The position numbers and the translations under genes were made by a program. From the NCBI GenBank assembly GCA_037129925.1, contig JBAXTZ010000015.1, positions 3,860-67,859 on the forward strand: a stretch of 64,000 nucleotides of DNA. Direction: 5' to 3'. Positions 34,018 through 41,627 of the stretch are shown one piece after another. The notes under the pieces were generated by a model. It ran no database searches and was not told where the DNA came from. It saw nothing but the letters and a program-made list of their open reading frames with translations. Numbering within the stretch: the stretch's first letter is position 1; each line of letters begins with the position of its first letter. The DNA comes from JBAXTZ01 sp037129925. GTDB lineage: Bacteria > Bacillota > Negativicutes > JBAXTZ01.

Positions 34018-35594
34018 TAAAATATAATCACTTTCGGCTGAGCCACACCGTCAATCGCGGCAATCATTTGCAACACTTCCTCGCCTGGTTCAACTTCCAG
34101 AGCGATCAGCATGATATTATTCCCCGGTATCGCCATCTGCTCCAGCTGCATCCCGCCAATGTTGATTTTGTTCTGACCAAGAACAGTAGCTACTTTACCA
34201 ATCATTCCCGGACGGTTGACGTGCGGGCAGATCAGCAATATGCCTTTGGGCGCAATATCCACCCGGTAGTTATCCAGACGGACAATTCGCGCATCGCGTT
34301 CACCCAACAGCGTCCCTGCCACAACATGGCGGTTTTCCGCTGAACCGACGGCTACGGTGATTAAATTGGCAAATTCCTTTTTGTCTTCGCTCTTAATTTC
34401 ACGGACATGGATGCCGCGGTCTTTTGCCAAATGATAGGCGTTTACAAAATTCACACTATCCTCGGTCATCGGCGCTAACACACCTTTGATAACCGCTGCC
34501 GTCAGCAATCGCAAATCATAGCCGCCGACTTCGCCATTATACTCAACTTGAATTTCTTCAACGCCGCCTTCGAGTAATTGAACTGCTAACGTTCCCATTT
34601 TCTCAGCCAGTGTAAAATACGGTTTAATAGCATCAAGCGTGGCGCTCGAAACCATTGCCATGTTGACGGCGGTCTGCGCGGTTTTGCCTTTGAGCACCTG
34701 AATAATGCCGTGCGCTACATCTACCGAAACACCCACTTGCGCCTCTTCAGTCGATGCGCCGAGGTGCGGGGTGAACAAAATCCGTTCCGCTGTTAACAAC
34801 GGGTTGTCGGCCAAGATTGGCTCTTTGGAAAAAACGTCGACTGCCGCTCCGGCGATTTGGCCGCTATTCAATGCCGCAGCCAAATCGGCTTCATTTACTA
34901 CGCCACCCCGGGCGCAATTGACGATTCGCGCCGTCGGTTTCATTTTGGCAAATGCTGCCTTGTTCAACATTCCTTTAGTATCCGGGGTCTGCGGGAGATG
35001 CAACGTAATAAAGTCCGCTTCGGCGAAAATTTCCGCCAATTGGGCTTTTTTGATTCCGGCAATCCGCGCTTGTTCTTCGGTTACGTAAGGATCATAGCCA
35101 AGAATCTTCATTTCCATCGCCGCAGCGCGTTTGGCAACACCCCGTCCGATGCGTCCCAGTCCGAGGATACCAATCGTCTTACCACGCAATTCCACGCCGA
35201 CAAATTTAGCCCGTTCCCACTTGCCTTCTTTCATCGACATATACGCTTGGGGAATGTTGCGGGCAAGCGCCAGCATCATCGCCATCGTGTGTTCTGTCGC
35301 AGCGATCGTATTCCCTTCCGGCGCGTTCAGAACGACAATTCCTTTTTGAGTAGCAGCTTCAACATCAATATTATCGATACCAACACCGGCACGGCCAATG
35401 GCTTTGAGCTTATCGGCTTTGGCGATAATATTCTTTGTAACTTTCGTTTCACTGCGGACGACCAACGCGTCATATTGACCAATAATTTCGATTAGTTGTT
35501 CTTCGGTTTGCTTGATGATAATATCCACCTGATGGTCAATTTTCAGGATATCAATCCCCTCTTGAGCCACCGGATCAGCGATTAAAATTCTCAT
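34017..35594 (-). CDS. serA: D-3-phosphoglycerate dehydrogenase
   Basis: 525 aa from the ATG at 35594 (AAGGAG upstream). First step of serine synthesis: 3-phosphoglycerate to 3-phosphohydroxypyruvate with NAD. The Rossmann motif GLGRIGRGVAKRA is near residue 145. Catalytic Arg lies in NCARGGVVNEADL, Glu in SKEP, and His in TPHLGASTEEAQ. An intervening domain (about 320-450) and a C-terminal ACT domain (PHVNRPGMIGKVATVLG) give feedback potential. The start lies 20 bp inside the MobA-FdhD gene, implying coupled translation. Downstream DUF1015 overlaps by one base. Confidence 0.96.
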   Translation of the reverse strand: MRILIADPVAQEGIDILKIDHQVDIIIKQTEEQLIEIIGQYDALVVRSETKVTKNIIAKADKLKAIGRAGVGIDNIDVEAATQKGIVVLNAPEGNTIAATEHTMAMMLALARNIPQAYMSMKEGKWERAKFVGVELRGKTIGILGLGRIGRGVAKRAAAMEMKILGYDPYVTEEQARIAGIKKAQLAEIFAEADFITLHLPQTPDTKGMLNKAAFAKMKPTARIVNCARGGVVNEADLAAALNSGQIAGAAVDVFSKEPILADNPLLTAERILFTPHLGASTEEAQVGVSVDVAHGIIQVLKGKTAQTAVNMAMVSSATLDAIKPYFTLAEKMGTLAVQLLEGGVEEIQVEYNGEVGGYDLRLLTAAVIKGVLAPMTEDSVNFVNAYHLAKDRGIHVREIKSEDKKEFANLITVAVGSAENRHVVAGTLLGERDARIVRLDNYRVDIAPKGILLICPHVNRPGMIGKVATVLGQNKINIGGMQLEQMAIPGNNIMLIALEVEPGEEVLQMIAAIDGVAQPKVIIF

Positions 35595-36852
35595 GGTCAG
35601 TCTCCTTATCATTGTAAAAATTGTACCTATTATCTCTGAAAAAGCCAATTAACGCAAGTCCAAGCCGGTCGGCCAATTCTACTGCGGCATAACTCGGAGC
35701 GCTTACGGCGCACACCAGTCCCACTGGTACACGGCGAATTTTTTCCAGCAGTTCGACACTGACGCGCGACGATAACAACAGGATTTTCGCCTCCTGAACA
35801 ACATCGTTGATAACCAAAGCACCGATTGCCTTATCGAGCGCGTTATGCCGGCCGATATCTTCAAAAAAACTTAACAAATTCCCCTTATCGTCAAAAAAAC
35901 CAGCGGCGTGGGCAGCGCCGGTACGGCGAAAAATCACTTGCTGCTCAAAAAACTTTTGTTGAAGTTGTTGCATAAAAGAAATTTCCGGACGGATAAATTC
36001 ACGAGGACGTTCCAACAGCTCCTGCTCGTTACGAAATAACGCCTGATATTCGCAGTTGTTATTCCGTTCCAAGTGCATTATATCTTTCATATCCGCCAAC
36101 CGCCCTGTTGAATAACCCCAGCCAATCAGCAGTTCGCGGACATTTACCGGCGTACATAAAAACCGCTGTTCGTCCGGTGTGTGGAGTACTACCGTTTGTT
36201 CGACAATCAATTCATCCTGCGCAACCGTTGTTATGCCGTTCCGGTAGCGACTGATTTTGCGGGCGACAACCGCTGACGGTTCAGCTTGACAAAAGTTGTT
36301 GTAATCAGCTGGCGTATTAATATTTTCGATACTGCGCCCGTTTTGCAAGACAACACGCTTGACCAAGCCGCTGTCAGCAAGCGCCTTCGCCCGGCGAATG
36401 TTGTTCTGCATCAATTCATTGATAACCACTAGCGACCGTTTGCTATATAGCGCATATAACGGTTCCAAACGACCATTGTTTTCCGGCATAACCGCGATAC
36501 AATCGCAGGTATTTGCCGCTAACAGCTGTTTGAACAAACTCACGTCGATTTTCGGCGAGTCCACGGCTACGACAAACACCGTTTCGTGCTTTGCCGCCCG
36601 CAATCCAGCGCTCATTCCTGCAAGTGGTCCAAAATCAACCCGCTCATCAACCACCATTCGACAACCTGCAACCACGAAATTCTGGTTTTGATTGATACTT
36701 ATTATAATGTCCGTAAACAAGCTTTTTAATTGCTCGCTCAGGTATTCTACCGCAATTTTACCATCGTATTCCAACAGCGCTTTGTCGCTCCCCATCCGTG
36801 AGCTTCGCCCGCCAGCGAGAATGACTACTGAGCAATTATCGAAAGCTAACAT
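35575..36852 (-). CDS. MobA-FdhD fusion (molybdenum cofactor guanylyltransferase + formate dehydrogenase accessory protein)
   Basis: 425 aa from the ATG at 36852 (TTGGAG upstream). Residues about 5-190 are MobA-like: VILAGGRSSRMGSDKALLEY nucleotide loop, VDFGPLAGMSAGL, VVAVDSPKID. Residues about 205-415 are FdhD-like: RYRNGITTVAQDELIVEQ, RRTGAAHAAGFF, FEDIGRHNALDKAIGAL, LLLSSRVSVELLEKI, FFRDNRYNFY. This combines cofactor guanylation and sulfuration for a molybdenum or tungsten formate dehydrogenase, plausibly the one at 48894-53996. The Cys-x-x-Cys expected between the two FdhD halves is not seen; only one Cys (NNNCEY) is there. The gene overlaps serA by 20 bp. Confidence 0.88.
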   Translation of the reverse strand: MLAFDNCSVVILAGGRSSRMGSDKALLEYDGKIAVEYLSEQLKSLFTDIIISINQNQNFVVAGCRMVVDERVDFGPLAGMSAGLRAAKHETVFVVAVDSPKIDVSLFKQLLAANTCDCIAVMPENNGRLEPLYALYSKRSLVVINELMQNNIRRAKALADSGLVKRVVLQNGRSIENINTPADYNNFCQAEPSAVVARKISRYRNGITTVAQDELIVEQTVVLHTPDEQRFLCTPVNVRELLIGWGYSTGRLADMKDIMHLERNNNCEYQALFRNEQELLERPREFIRPEISFMQQLQQKFFEQQVIFRRTGAAHAAGFFDDKGNLLSFFEDIGRHNALDKAIGALVINDVVQEAKILLLSSRVSVELLEKIRRVPVGLVCAVSAPSYAAVELADRLGLALIGFFRDNRYNFYNDKETDHENFNR

Positions 36853-36870
36853 TTTGCACGCTCCAATAAA

Positions 36871-36912
36871 ATAATAAAGCAACGCCAATGATCTACAGCA
36901 TCAGCGTTGCAA
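36871..36912 (-). terminator. Candidate terminator or attenuator between aminotransferase and mobA-fdhD
   Basis: On the minus strand GCAACGC (36904-36910) pairs with GCGTTGC (36879-36885), with an inner TGAT/ATCA pairing, followed by a broken T-rich run. It lies about 27 bp upstream of the fusion gene start. The rest of this spacer (36913-37006) is T-rich without a clear signal. Confidence 0.5.
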
Positions 36913-37006
36913 TTACTAGCTTCTTATACTTGCAGTTCTTTAACCAGTCTCTTGCGTTTCTGCTTTCAACTTTTACATATCAGCTTTTATCATGCTTTCA
37001 GTATTA

Positions 37007-38158
37007 TTATGCTTGCAGCCATTCTATCTGCGCTGCCCGCACACCGGCACCCAGTTCAATTTTTTCGCCCAATTCCAGCAAGGTCATTTCTAACATCGTA
37101 ATCGTCACCATCACATCACTGATAGCGCAAAAACCCATATGCCCGATGCGGAAAATTTTGCCTTCCAAGGCCTTTTGACCGCCCGCCATCGTCACGCCAT
37201 AAGTTTCCCGCATGATTTTTTGGATTTTTTTGGCTTCGATACCTACCGGCGGATAGATGCCGGTAACAGCGTTCGACGCGCAATAATCTTCGGCGAGCAA
37301 TCGCAACCCGAGCGCTTTGGCAGCGGCGCGGATACAGTTGCGCAATTTACGATGACGCAAGAAAATCGTTGTCAGCCCTTCTTCTTCAATCATTTTTAAG
37401 GCTTCTTGCAAACCAAACAGCAAACTGACCGGCGGCGTGTAGGGGTTTTGCCATTTTTCCAGCGCCTTACGCGCCGCTTTGGCATCCCAATAAAATTTAG
37501 GATTGTCCGTGGCATCAGCCTTAGTCCAAGCTTTGGCGCTGACCGCCATAACACCAATACCCGGAGGAATCATCAACGATTTCTGACTGCCGGCTACCAC
37601 AACATCCAAGTTCCAATCATCCATTTTTAACTCAATCGCGCCCAGACCGCTCACCGAATCGACCATAAACAGCGCCGGATGCTGACCGCGTGCCGCGCTA
37701 ATCGCTTGGACATCATTAGTAACCGATGCCGAAGTTTCGTTATGTGTAACCAAAATTACTTTGATTTCATGGTTGGTATCCGCTGCCAAGCGAGCGGCAA
37801 CCGCCTTGGGGTCAATCGCCTGACCGACTTCGACCGACATTACTTCGACATCCGCGCCATAGCGCCGGGCAATTTCCGCCCAGCGGTCACCAAATACACC
37901 GACCGTTAACGCCAGCACTTTTTCATTCTTGCCGACAAAATTAGCAATCGCCGCTTCCATCACGCCGGTGCCGCTTGACGGAAACAATATTACATCGTTA
38001 TTCGTCTGATAAACCGCCTTCAGGCGCGTGGTGCAGTCTTTGAGCAACCCTTCAAATAAAACACCGCGATGGTTAATAACCGGACGGGTCATTGCCTGAA
38101 TCACTCGTTCCGGAACCATCGTCGGACCGGGAATCATCAAAAATTGTTTTTTTAGCAC
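37007..38158 (-). CDS. PLP-dependent class V aminotransferase (alanine/serine-glyoxylate type)
   Basis: 383 aa, GTG start. An in-frame TAA lies immediately upstream, and AGGAG is 12 bases away. MIPGPTMVPERV at the N-terminus, FPSSGTGVMEAA (phosphate-binding), MVDSVSGLGAIELKMDDW (PLP Asp) and VVAGSQKSLMIPPG with the Schiff-base Lys mark the COG0075 family. C-terminal MAGGQKALEGKIFRIGHMG is typical. In anaerobes this enzyme often sits with serA and may supply the serine-pathway transamination. Here it heads the cluster aminotransferase, mobA-fdhD, serA, DUF1015. A consensus promoter is upstream. Confidence 0.92.
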   Translation of the reverse strand: MLKKQFLMIPGPTMVPERVIQAMTRPVINHRGVLFEGLLKDCTTRLKAVYQTNNDVILFPSSGTGVMEAAIANFVGKNEKVLALTVGVFGDRWAEIARRYGADVEVMSVEVGQAIDPKAVAARLAADTNHEIKVILVTHNETSASVTNDVQAISAARGQHPALFMVDSVSGLGAIELKMDDWNLDVVVAGSQKSLMIPPGIGVMAVSAKAWTKADATDNPKFYWDAKAARKALEKWQNPYTPPVSLLFGLQEALKMIEEEGLTTIFLRHRKLRNCIRAAAKALGLRLLAEDYCASNAVTGIYPPVGIEAKKIQKIMRETYGVTMAGGQKALEGKIFRIGHMGFCAISDVMVTITMLEMTLLELGEKIELGAGVRAAQIEWLQA

Positions 38159-38196
38159 TTAATTCTTCAGCTCCTATCATTAATTTTTACCCGCGC

Positions 38197-38225
38197 ATTA
38201 TATCATTCAAGAAGATTTTTTGCAA
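38197..38225 (-). promoter_or_regulatory. Sigma-A promoter of the aminotransferase-serA cluster
   Basis: Minus-strand TTGCAA (38220-38225), 17-bp spacer, TATAAT (38197-38202), 39 bp from the GTG start. It is divergent from the promoter at 38239-38266. Confidence 0.8.
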
Positions 38226-38238
38226 ACCAAGCAATAGC

Positions 38239-38266
38239 TTGCAGGAATAACCGCTCTTGATATAGA
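38239..38266 (+). promoter_or_regulatory. Candidate promoter of the NifU-like/GGGtGRT operon
   Basis: TTGCAG (38239-38244), 16-bp spacer, TATAGA (38261-38266), 38 bp upstream of the ATG at 38304. The start has GAGGAG seven bases before it. Confidence 0.55.
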
Positions 38267-38303
38267 ATATAACTATGACAAAATTTTCGAGAGGAGTTTA
38301 GTA

Positions 38304-38996
38304 ATGAATTATTCACACGAAGTTGAACAAATGATTTGTGTTGCCAAAGGCTGCAAACACGATTCAGCGCCAATTCCCCAAGAAGGAAAATGGACGGTAT
38401 CCCGGGAAATCAAAGACATCAACGGTCTGACCCACGGTGTGGGCTGGTGCGCTCCCCAACAAGGCGCATGTAAGTTAACCTTAAACGTAAAAGAAGGCAT
38501 CATTCAGGAAGCGCTTATTGAAACCTTAGGTTGTTCAGGCATGACCCACTCCGCGGCAATGGCAGCGGAAATTATGCCCGGTAAAACTATTTTGGAAGCA
38601 TTAAATACTGACTTGGTCTGTGATGCCATCAATACCGCTATGCGCGAATTGTTTTTGCAAATCGCTTATGGTCGCACGCAAACTGCTTTTTCGGATGACG
38701 GACTGCCAATCGGCGCCGGCTTGGAAGATTTAGGCAAAGGCTTGCGCAGCCAAATTGGCACTACCTATGGGACTATCGCCAAAGGTCCGCGCTATTTGGA
38801 ATTAGCTGAAGGCTACATTACCGAAATCGGACTAGATGAAGAAGATCAAATCATCGGTTATCGGTTCGTCAATCTGGGCAAAATGATGGAAAGCATCCAT
38901 AAAGGCGTTGACGCCAACGAAGCTTTGACTAAGGCATCCGGAAAATACGGCCGCATTGATGAAGCTGTTAAGACTATCGACCCGAGACATAAATAA
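38304..38996 (+). CDS. NifU-like iron-sulfur scaffold-type protein of the GGGtGRT pair
   Basis: 230 aa, cytoplasmic. The NifU/IscU N-terminal fold is recognisable, with cysteines at about 49 (GVGWCAP), 56 (GACKL) and 77 (LGCSGMTHSAA). Additional Cys12 and Cys17 sit at the N-terminus (CVAKGCKHD). The order differs from canonical IscU, and a C-terminal extension (LGKMMESIHKG to IDEAVKTIDPRHK) is specific to this subfamily. It is followed 25 bp later by the GGGtGRT gene in a two-gene operon ended by a perfect hairpin. Cluster binding is likely from the cysteines; a partner role with GGGtGRT is inferred from linkage. Confidence 0.85.
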   Translation: MNYSHEVEQMICVAKGCKHDSAPIPQEGKWTVSREIKDINGLTHGVGWCAPQQGACKLTLNVKEGIIQEALIETLGCSGMTHSAAMAAEIMPGKTILEALNTDLVCDAINTAMRELFLQIAYGRTQTAFSDDGLPIGAGLEDLGKGLRSQIGTTYGTIAKGPRYLELAEGYITEIGLDEEDQIIGYRFVNLGKMMESIHKGVDANEALTKASGKYGRIDEAVKTIDPRHK

Positions 38997-39021
38997 TTCG
39001 AAAGTGAAGGAGTGAAATATA

Positions 39022-40020
39022 ATGGCATTGTTCGAAAGTTATGACCGCCGCATTGCGACCATCCAAAAAACTTTGGATAAGTATGGCATTGCCTCATTAG
39101 AAGAAGCCCGACAAATTTGCACTGATAAAGGTATGGACGTTTACAATATCGTCAAAAACATTCAGCCAATCTGCTTTGAAAACGCCTGCTGGGCATACAT
39201 TCTCGGCGCAGCAATCGCAGTAAAAAAAGGCTGTACCAAAGCCGCTGATGCCGCTGTTGCACTCGGCGAAGGTTTGCAAGCATTCTGTATCCCCGGTTCA
39301 GTAGCCGATAGCCGCAAAGTCGGTATCGGACATGGTAATCTTGCCGCGATGTTGTTGCGCGAAGAAACCCTCTGTTTTGCTTTCCTTGCCGGTCACGAAT
39401 CATTCGCTGCCGCTGAAGGCGCGATTGGTATCGCCCGCTCGGCAAACAAAGTTCGCACCGCGCCGCTCAAAGTTATTTTGAACGGTCTTGGCAAAGATGC
39501 CGCGATGGTTATCGCCCGCATCAATGGTTTCACCTATGTACAAACTAAATTCGATTATTATACCAGCACCCTGAACATCGTTCGTGAAATCAGCTATTCC
39601 AAAGGCGAACGCGCATTAGTCCGTTGCTACGGCGCCGACGACGTTATGGAAGGCGTTGCCATCATGACCCTGGAAGATGTCGACGTATCCATCACCGGTA
39701 ACTCCACTAACCCAACCCGCTTCCAGCATCCGGTCGCTGGTACCTACAAAAAAGAATCCAACGAGCGCGGCAAAAAATATTTCTCAGTAGCTTCCGGCGG
39801 CGGTACCGGTCGCACTCTGCACCCAGATAACATGGCAGCTGGTCCGGCATCCTACGGTATGACCGACACCATGGGTCGGATGCACTCAGATGCCCAATTT
39901 GCCGGTTCATCTTCAGTACCGGCACACGTTGAAATGATGGGACTGATCGGCATGGGTAACAACCCGATGGTCGGCGCCAGTGTTTCCGTAGCCGTGGCAA
40001 TTGAAGAGGCTTCACGCTAA
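39022..40020 (+). CDS. GGGtGRT protein
   Basis: 332 aa, cytoplasmic. It has the diagnostic SGGGTGRTLHPDNMAAGP segment (residues 258-275) that names this uncharacterised family. Other conserved-looking stretches are FCIPGSVADSRKVGIGHGNL near residue 90 and VILNGLGKDAAMVIARINGF near 150. Six or seven cysteines are spread through the N-terminal two thirds (CTDKG, CFENACW, GCTKAA, FCIPG, LCFAF, RCYGA). The start at 39022 has AAGGAG upstream. It is operonic with the NifU-like protein. No activity is established; the Gly-rich motif looks like a phosphate or cluster-handling loop, but that is inference. Confidence 0.92.
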   Translation: MALFESYDRRIATIQKTLDKYGIASLEEARQICTDKGMDVYNIVKNIQPICFENACWAYILGAAIAVKKGCTKAADAAVALGEGLQAFCIPGSVADSRKVGIGHGNLAAMLLREETLCFAFLAGHESFAAAEGAIGIARSANKVRTAPLKVILNGLGKDAAMVIARINGFTYVQTKFDYYTSTLNIVREISYSKGERALVRCYGADDVMEGVAIMTLEDVDVSITGNSTNPTRFQHPVAGTYKKESNERGKKYFSVASGGGTGRTLHPDNMAAGPASYGMTDTMGRMHSDAQFAGSSSVPAHVEMMGLIGMGNNPMVGASVSVAVAIEEASR

Positions 40021-40051
40021 CAGCCAAAAGGCTTCAAACCACAATTTGCAA

Positions 40052-40097
40052 AACATTATTCTACAGAGTATAATTCTCTGTAGAATAATGTTTTTTT
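40052..40097 (+). terminator. Terminator of the NifU-like/GGGtGRT operon
   Basis: A perfect 17-bp stem, AACATTATTCTACAGAG (40052-40068), with its complement at 40076-40092, loop TATAATT, then a run of T to 40097. The loop itself contains TATAAT, but no -35 is positioned to use it. Confidence 0.93.
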
Positions 40098-40109
40098 GTT
40101 GGAGGCTGT

Positions 40110-41528
40110 ATGAAATTCATAAACCGCGAGCGCGAACTGGCTTTTTTGGAAAGTGAATTCCACCGCGAAGGTTCCTCGCTGGTAATAATCTATGGACGGC
40201 GGCGGTTGGGAAAGACTACGCTTATCAAGGAGTTTTTGCGTGGCAAACGCGCCGGTTTTTTTCTGGCAACTGAGGAACTAGAGAACGATAACCGCGCATC
40301 GTTCCGGCAGATAATCGCCGATTTGACCGGCAACGATTTGTTGCGTAACAGCATTGCCAGCTGGGAAGATATATTCAAGGTGATTTCCGACAGTTCGCCG
40401 GACGAAAAACTGATTGTAGTAATCGATGAGTTTCAAAATCTTGGCAAATCCAATCCGGCATTTCCGTCGATAATGCAAAAAGTCTGGGATAATTTGCTGA
40501 TAAATTCGAACATCATGCTGATACTATGCGGTTCGTTAATCAGCATGATGGAAAGTCAGACGTTAAACTATACCAGTCCACTCTACGGGCGGCGCACCGG
40601 ACAAATAAAACTAAAACAAATTGAATATCGTTTTTTCCATAAATTCTTCGAGAAAAAAACCAATCAAGAATTACTCGATATTTACGCCGTCACCGGCGGC
40701 GTGCCAAAATATGCCGAAATGTTCCCGATGCGCGCGGGCGTTGATTTGTTTACCACGCTGCGGCAGGCGGTGCTGTCGCCGGATGCGATGCTGTATGACG
40801 AACCGGTGTTTTTGCTCAGCCAAGAGCTGACCGACAGCCGAACCTACTTCTCGATCCTCAAAGCGCTGGCGGCCGGAAATCGCAAAATAAGTTCGTTAGC
40901 GACAATATTGGAAATAAAGCAGACCAGTCTTCCAAAATACCTGAAAACGTTAATCGAGCTGGATGTGTTAGAACGACGCACGCCGGTCACCGAAGTATCT
41001 CCGGAAAAGAGCAAGCGTGGTTTGTACTATTTCAAGGACAATTTCCTGGAGTTTTGGTTCAAATTCGTGTTCCCGCGCAAAAGTGACCTCGAAGCCGGTT
41101 ATGTGGACGATGTCGAAAACGGCATCAAGCAGCGTTTTGCAGAAAACCACGTTGCATTTGTTTTCGAAGAAATTTGTCGGAAATATGCGCAGCAGTTGAG
41201 CGCTTGCGGAAAGCTGCCATTCAAATTAGCGAAAGTCGGTGCATGGTGGAACAATAACGCCGAGATTGACATCGTCGGTTTTGACGAGACTCGTTCGGCT
41301 TGGTTGTTCGGTGAATGTAAATACACGAACGAGCCAGTCAGCGAACGAGTGTTATATGCGCTGATCGACAAGTGTGCGCTACAGTCAATCTGCCCCGACA
41401 CTGCAGAAAAAGTTTACGTTCTGTTTGCCAAAACCGGTTTTACCAAAAAACTGGCGTCATTGGCTAAAGAGCGCAAAGATGTGCTTCTGATAGCACTTGA
41501 AACTATGGATTTTGAGCGGGCGGTTTAA
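40110..41528 (+). CDS. P-loop ATPase with DUF234 nuclease-like C-terminus
   Basis: 472 aa. N-terminal FINRERELAFLESEF and Walker A GRRRLGKTT (residues 29-37) are typical of the archaeal-type ATPase family (PF01637-like). Walker B is in LIVVIDEFQNL near residue 105, followed by ILCGSLISMMESQ. A winged-helix segment (ISSLATILEIKQTSLPKYLK) precedes the C-terminal DUF234 region with AEIDIVGFDETR and WLFGECKYTNE, a nuclease-like Asp...Glu-x-Lys. The ATG at 40110 has GGAGG upstream. It is monocistronic. Function unknown. Confidence 0.87.
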   Translation: MKFINRERELAFLESEFHREGSSLVIIYGRRRLGKTTLIKEFLRGKRAGFFLATEELENDNRASFRQIIADLTGNDLLRNSIASWEDIFKVISDSSPDEKLIVVIDEFQNLGKSNPAFPSIMQKVWDNLLINSNIMLILCGSLISMMESQTLNYTSPLYGRRTGQIKLKQIEYRFFHKFFEKKTNQELLDIYAVTGGVPKYAEMFPMRAGVDLFTTLRQAVLSPDAMLYDEPVFLLSQELTDSRTYFSILKALAAGNRKISSLATILEIKQTSLPKYLKTLIELDVLERRTPVTEVSPEKSKRGLYYFKDNFLEFWFKFVFPRKSDLEAGYVDDVENGIKQRFAENHVAFVFEEICRKYAQQLSACGKLPFKLAKVGAWWNNNAEIDIVGFDETRSAWLFGECKYTNEPVSERVLYALIDKCALQSICPDTAEKVYVLFAKTGFTKKLASLAKERKDVLLIALETMDFERAV

Positions 41529-41573
41529 CGCAGCAAACTCTACCGCCGGATGAATATATGAGTCATCAACAAT

Positions 41574-41614
41574 AACGCCGCCTGAACGATTAATTTCGTC
41601 CGAGCGGCGTTTTT
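41574..41614 (+). terminator. Terminator after the DUF234 ATPase gene
   Basis: AACGCCGC (41574-41581) pairs with GCGGCGTT (41604-41611) and a short T-run follows. It lies between convergent genes. Confidence 0.7.
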
Positions 41615-41627
41615 ACGCTTACAATAC

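Noticed and set aside
40069..40075. TATAAT in the hairpin loop as promoter of the DUF234 ATPase gene
   Set aside because: It is the loop of a perfect terminator, and no -35 is spaced correctly.
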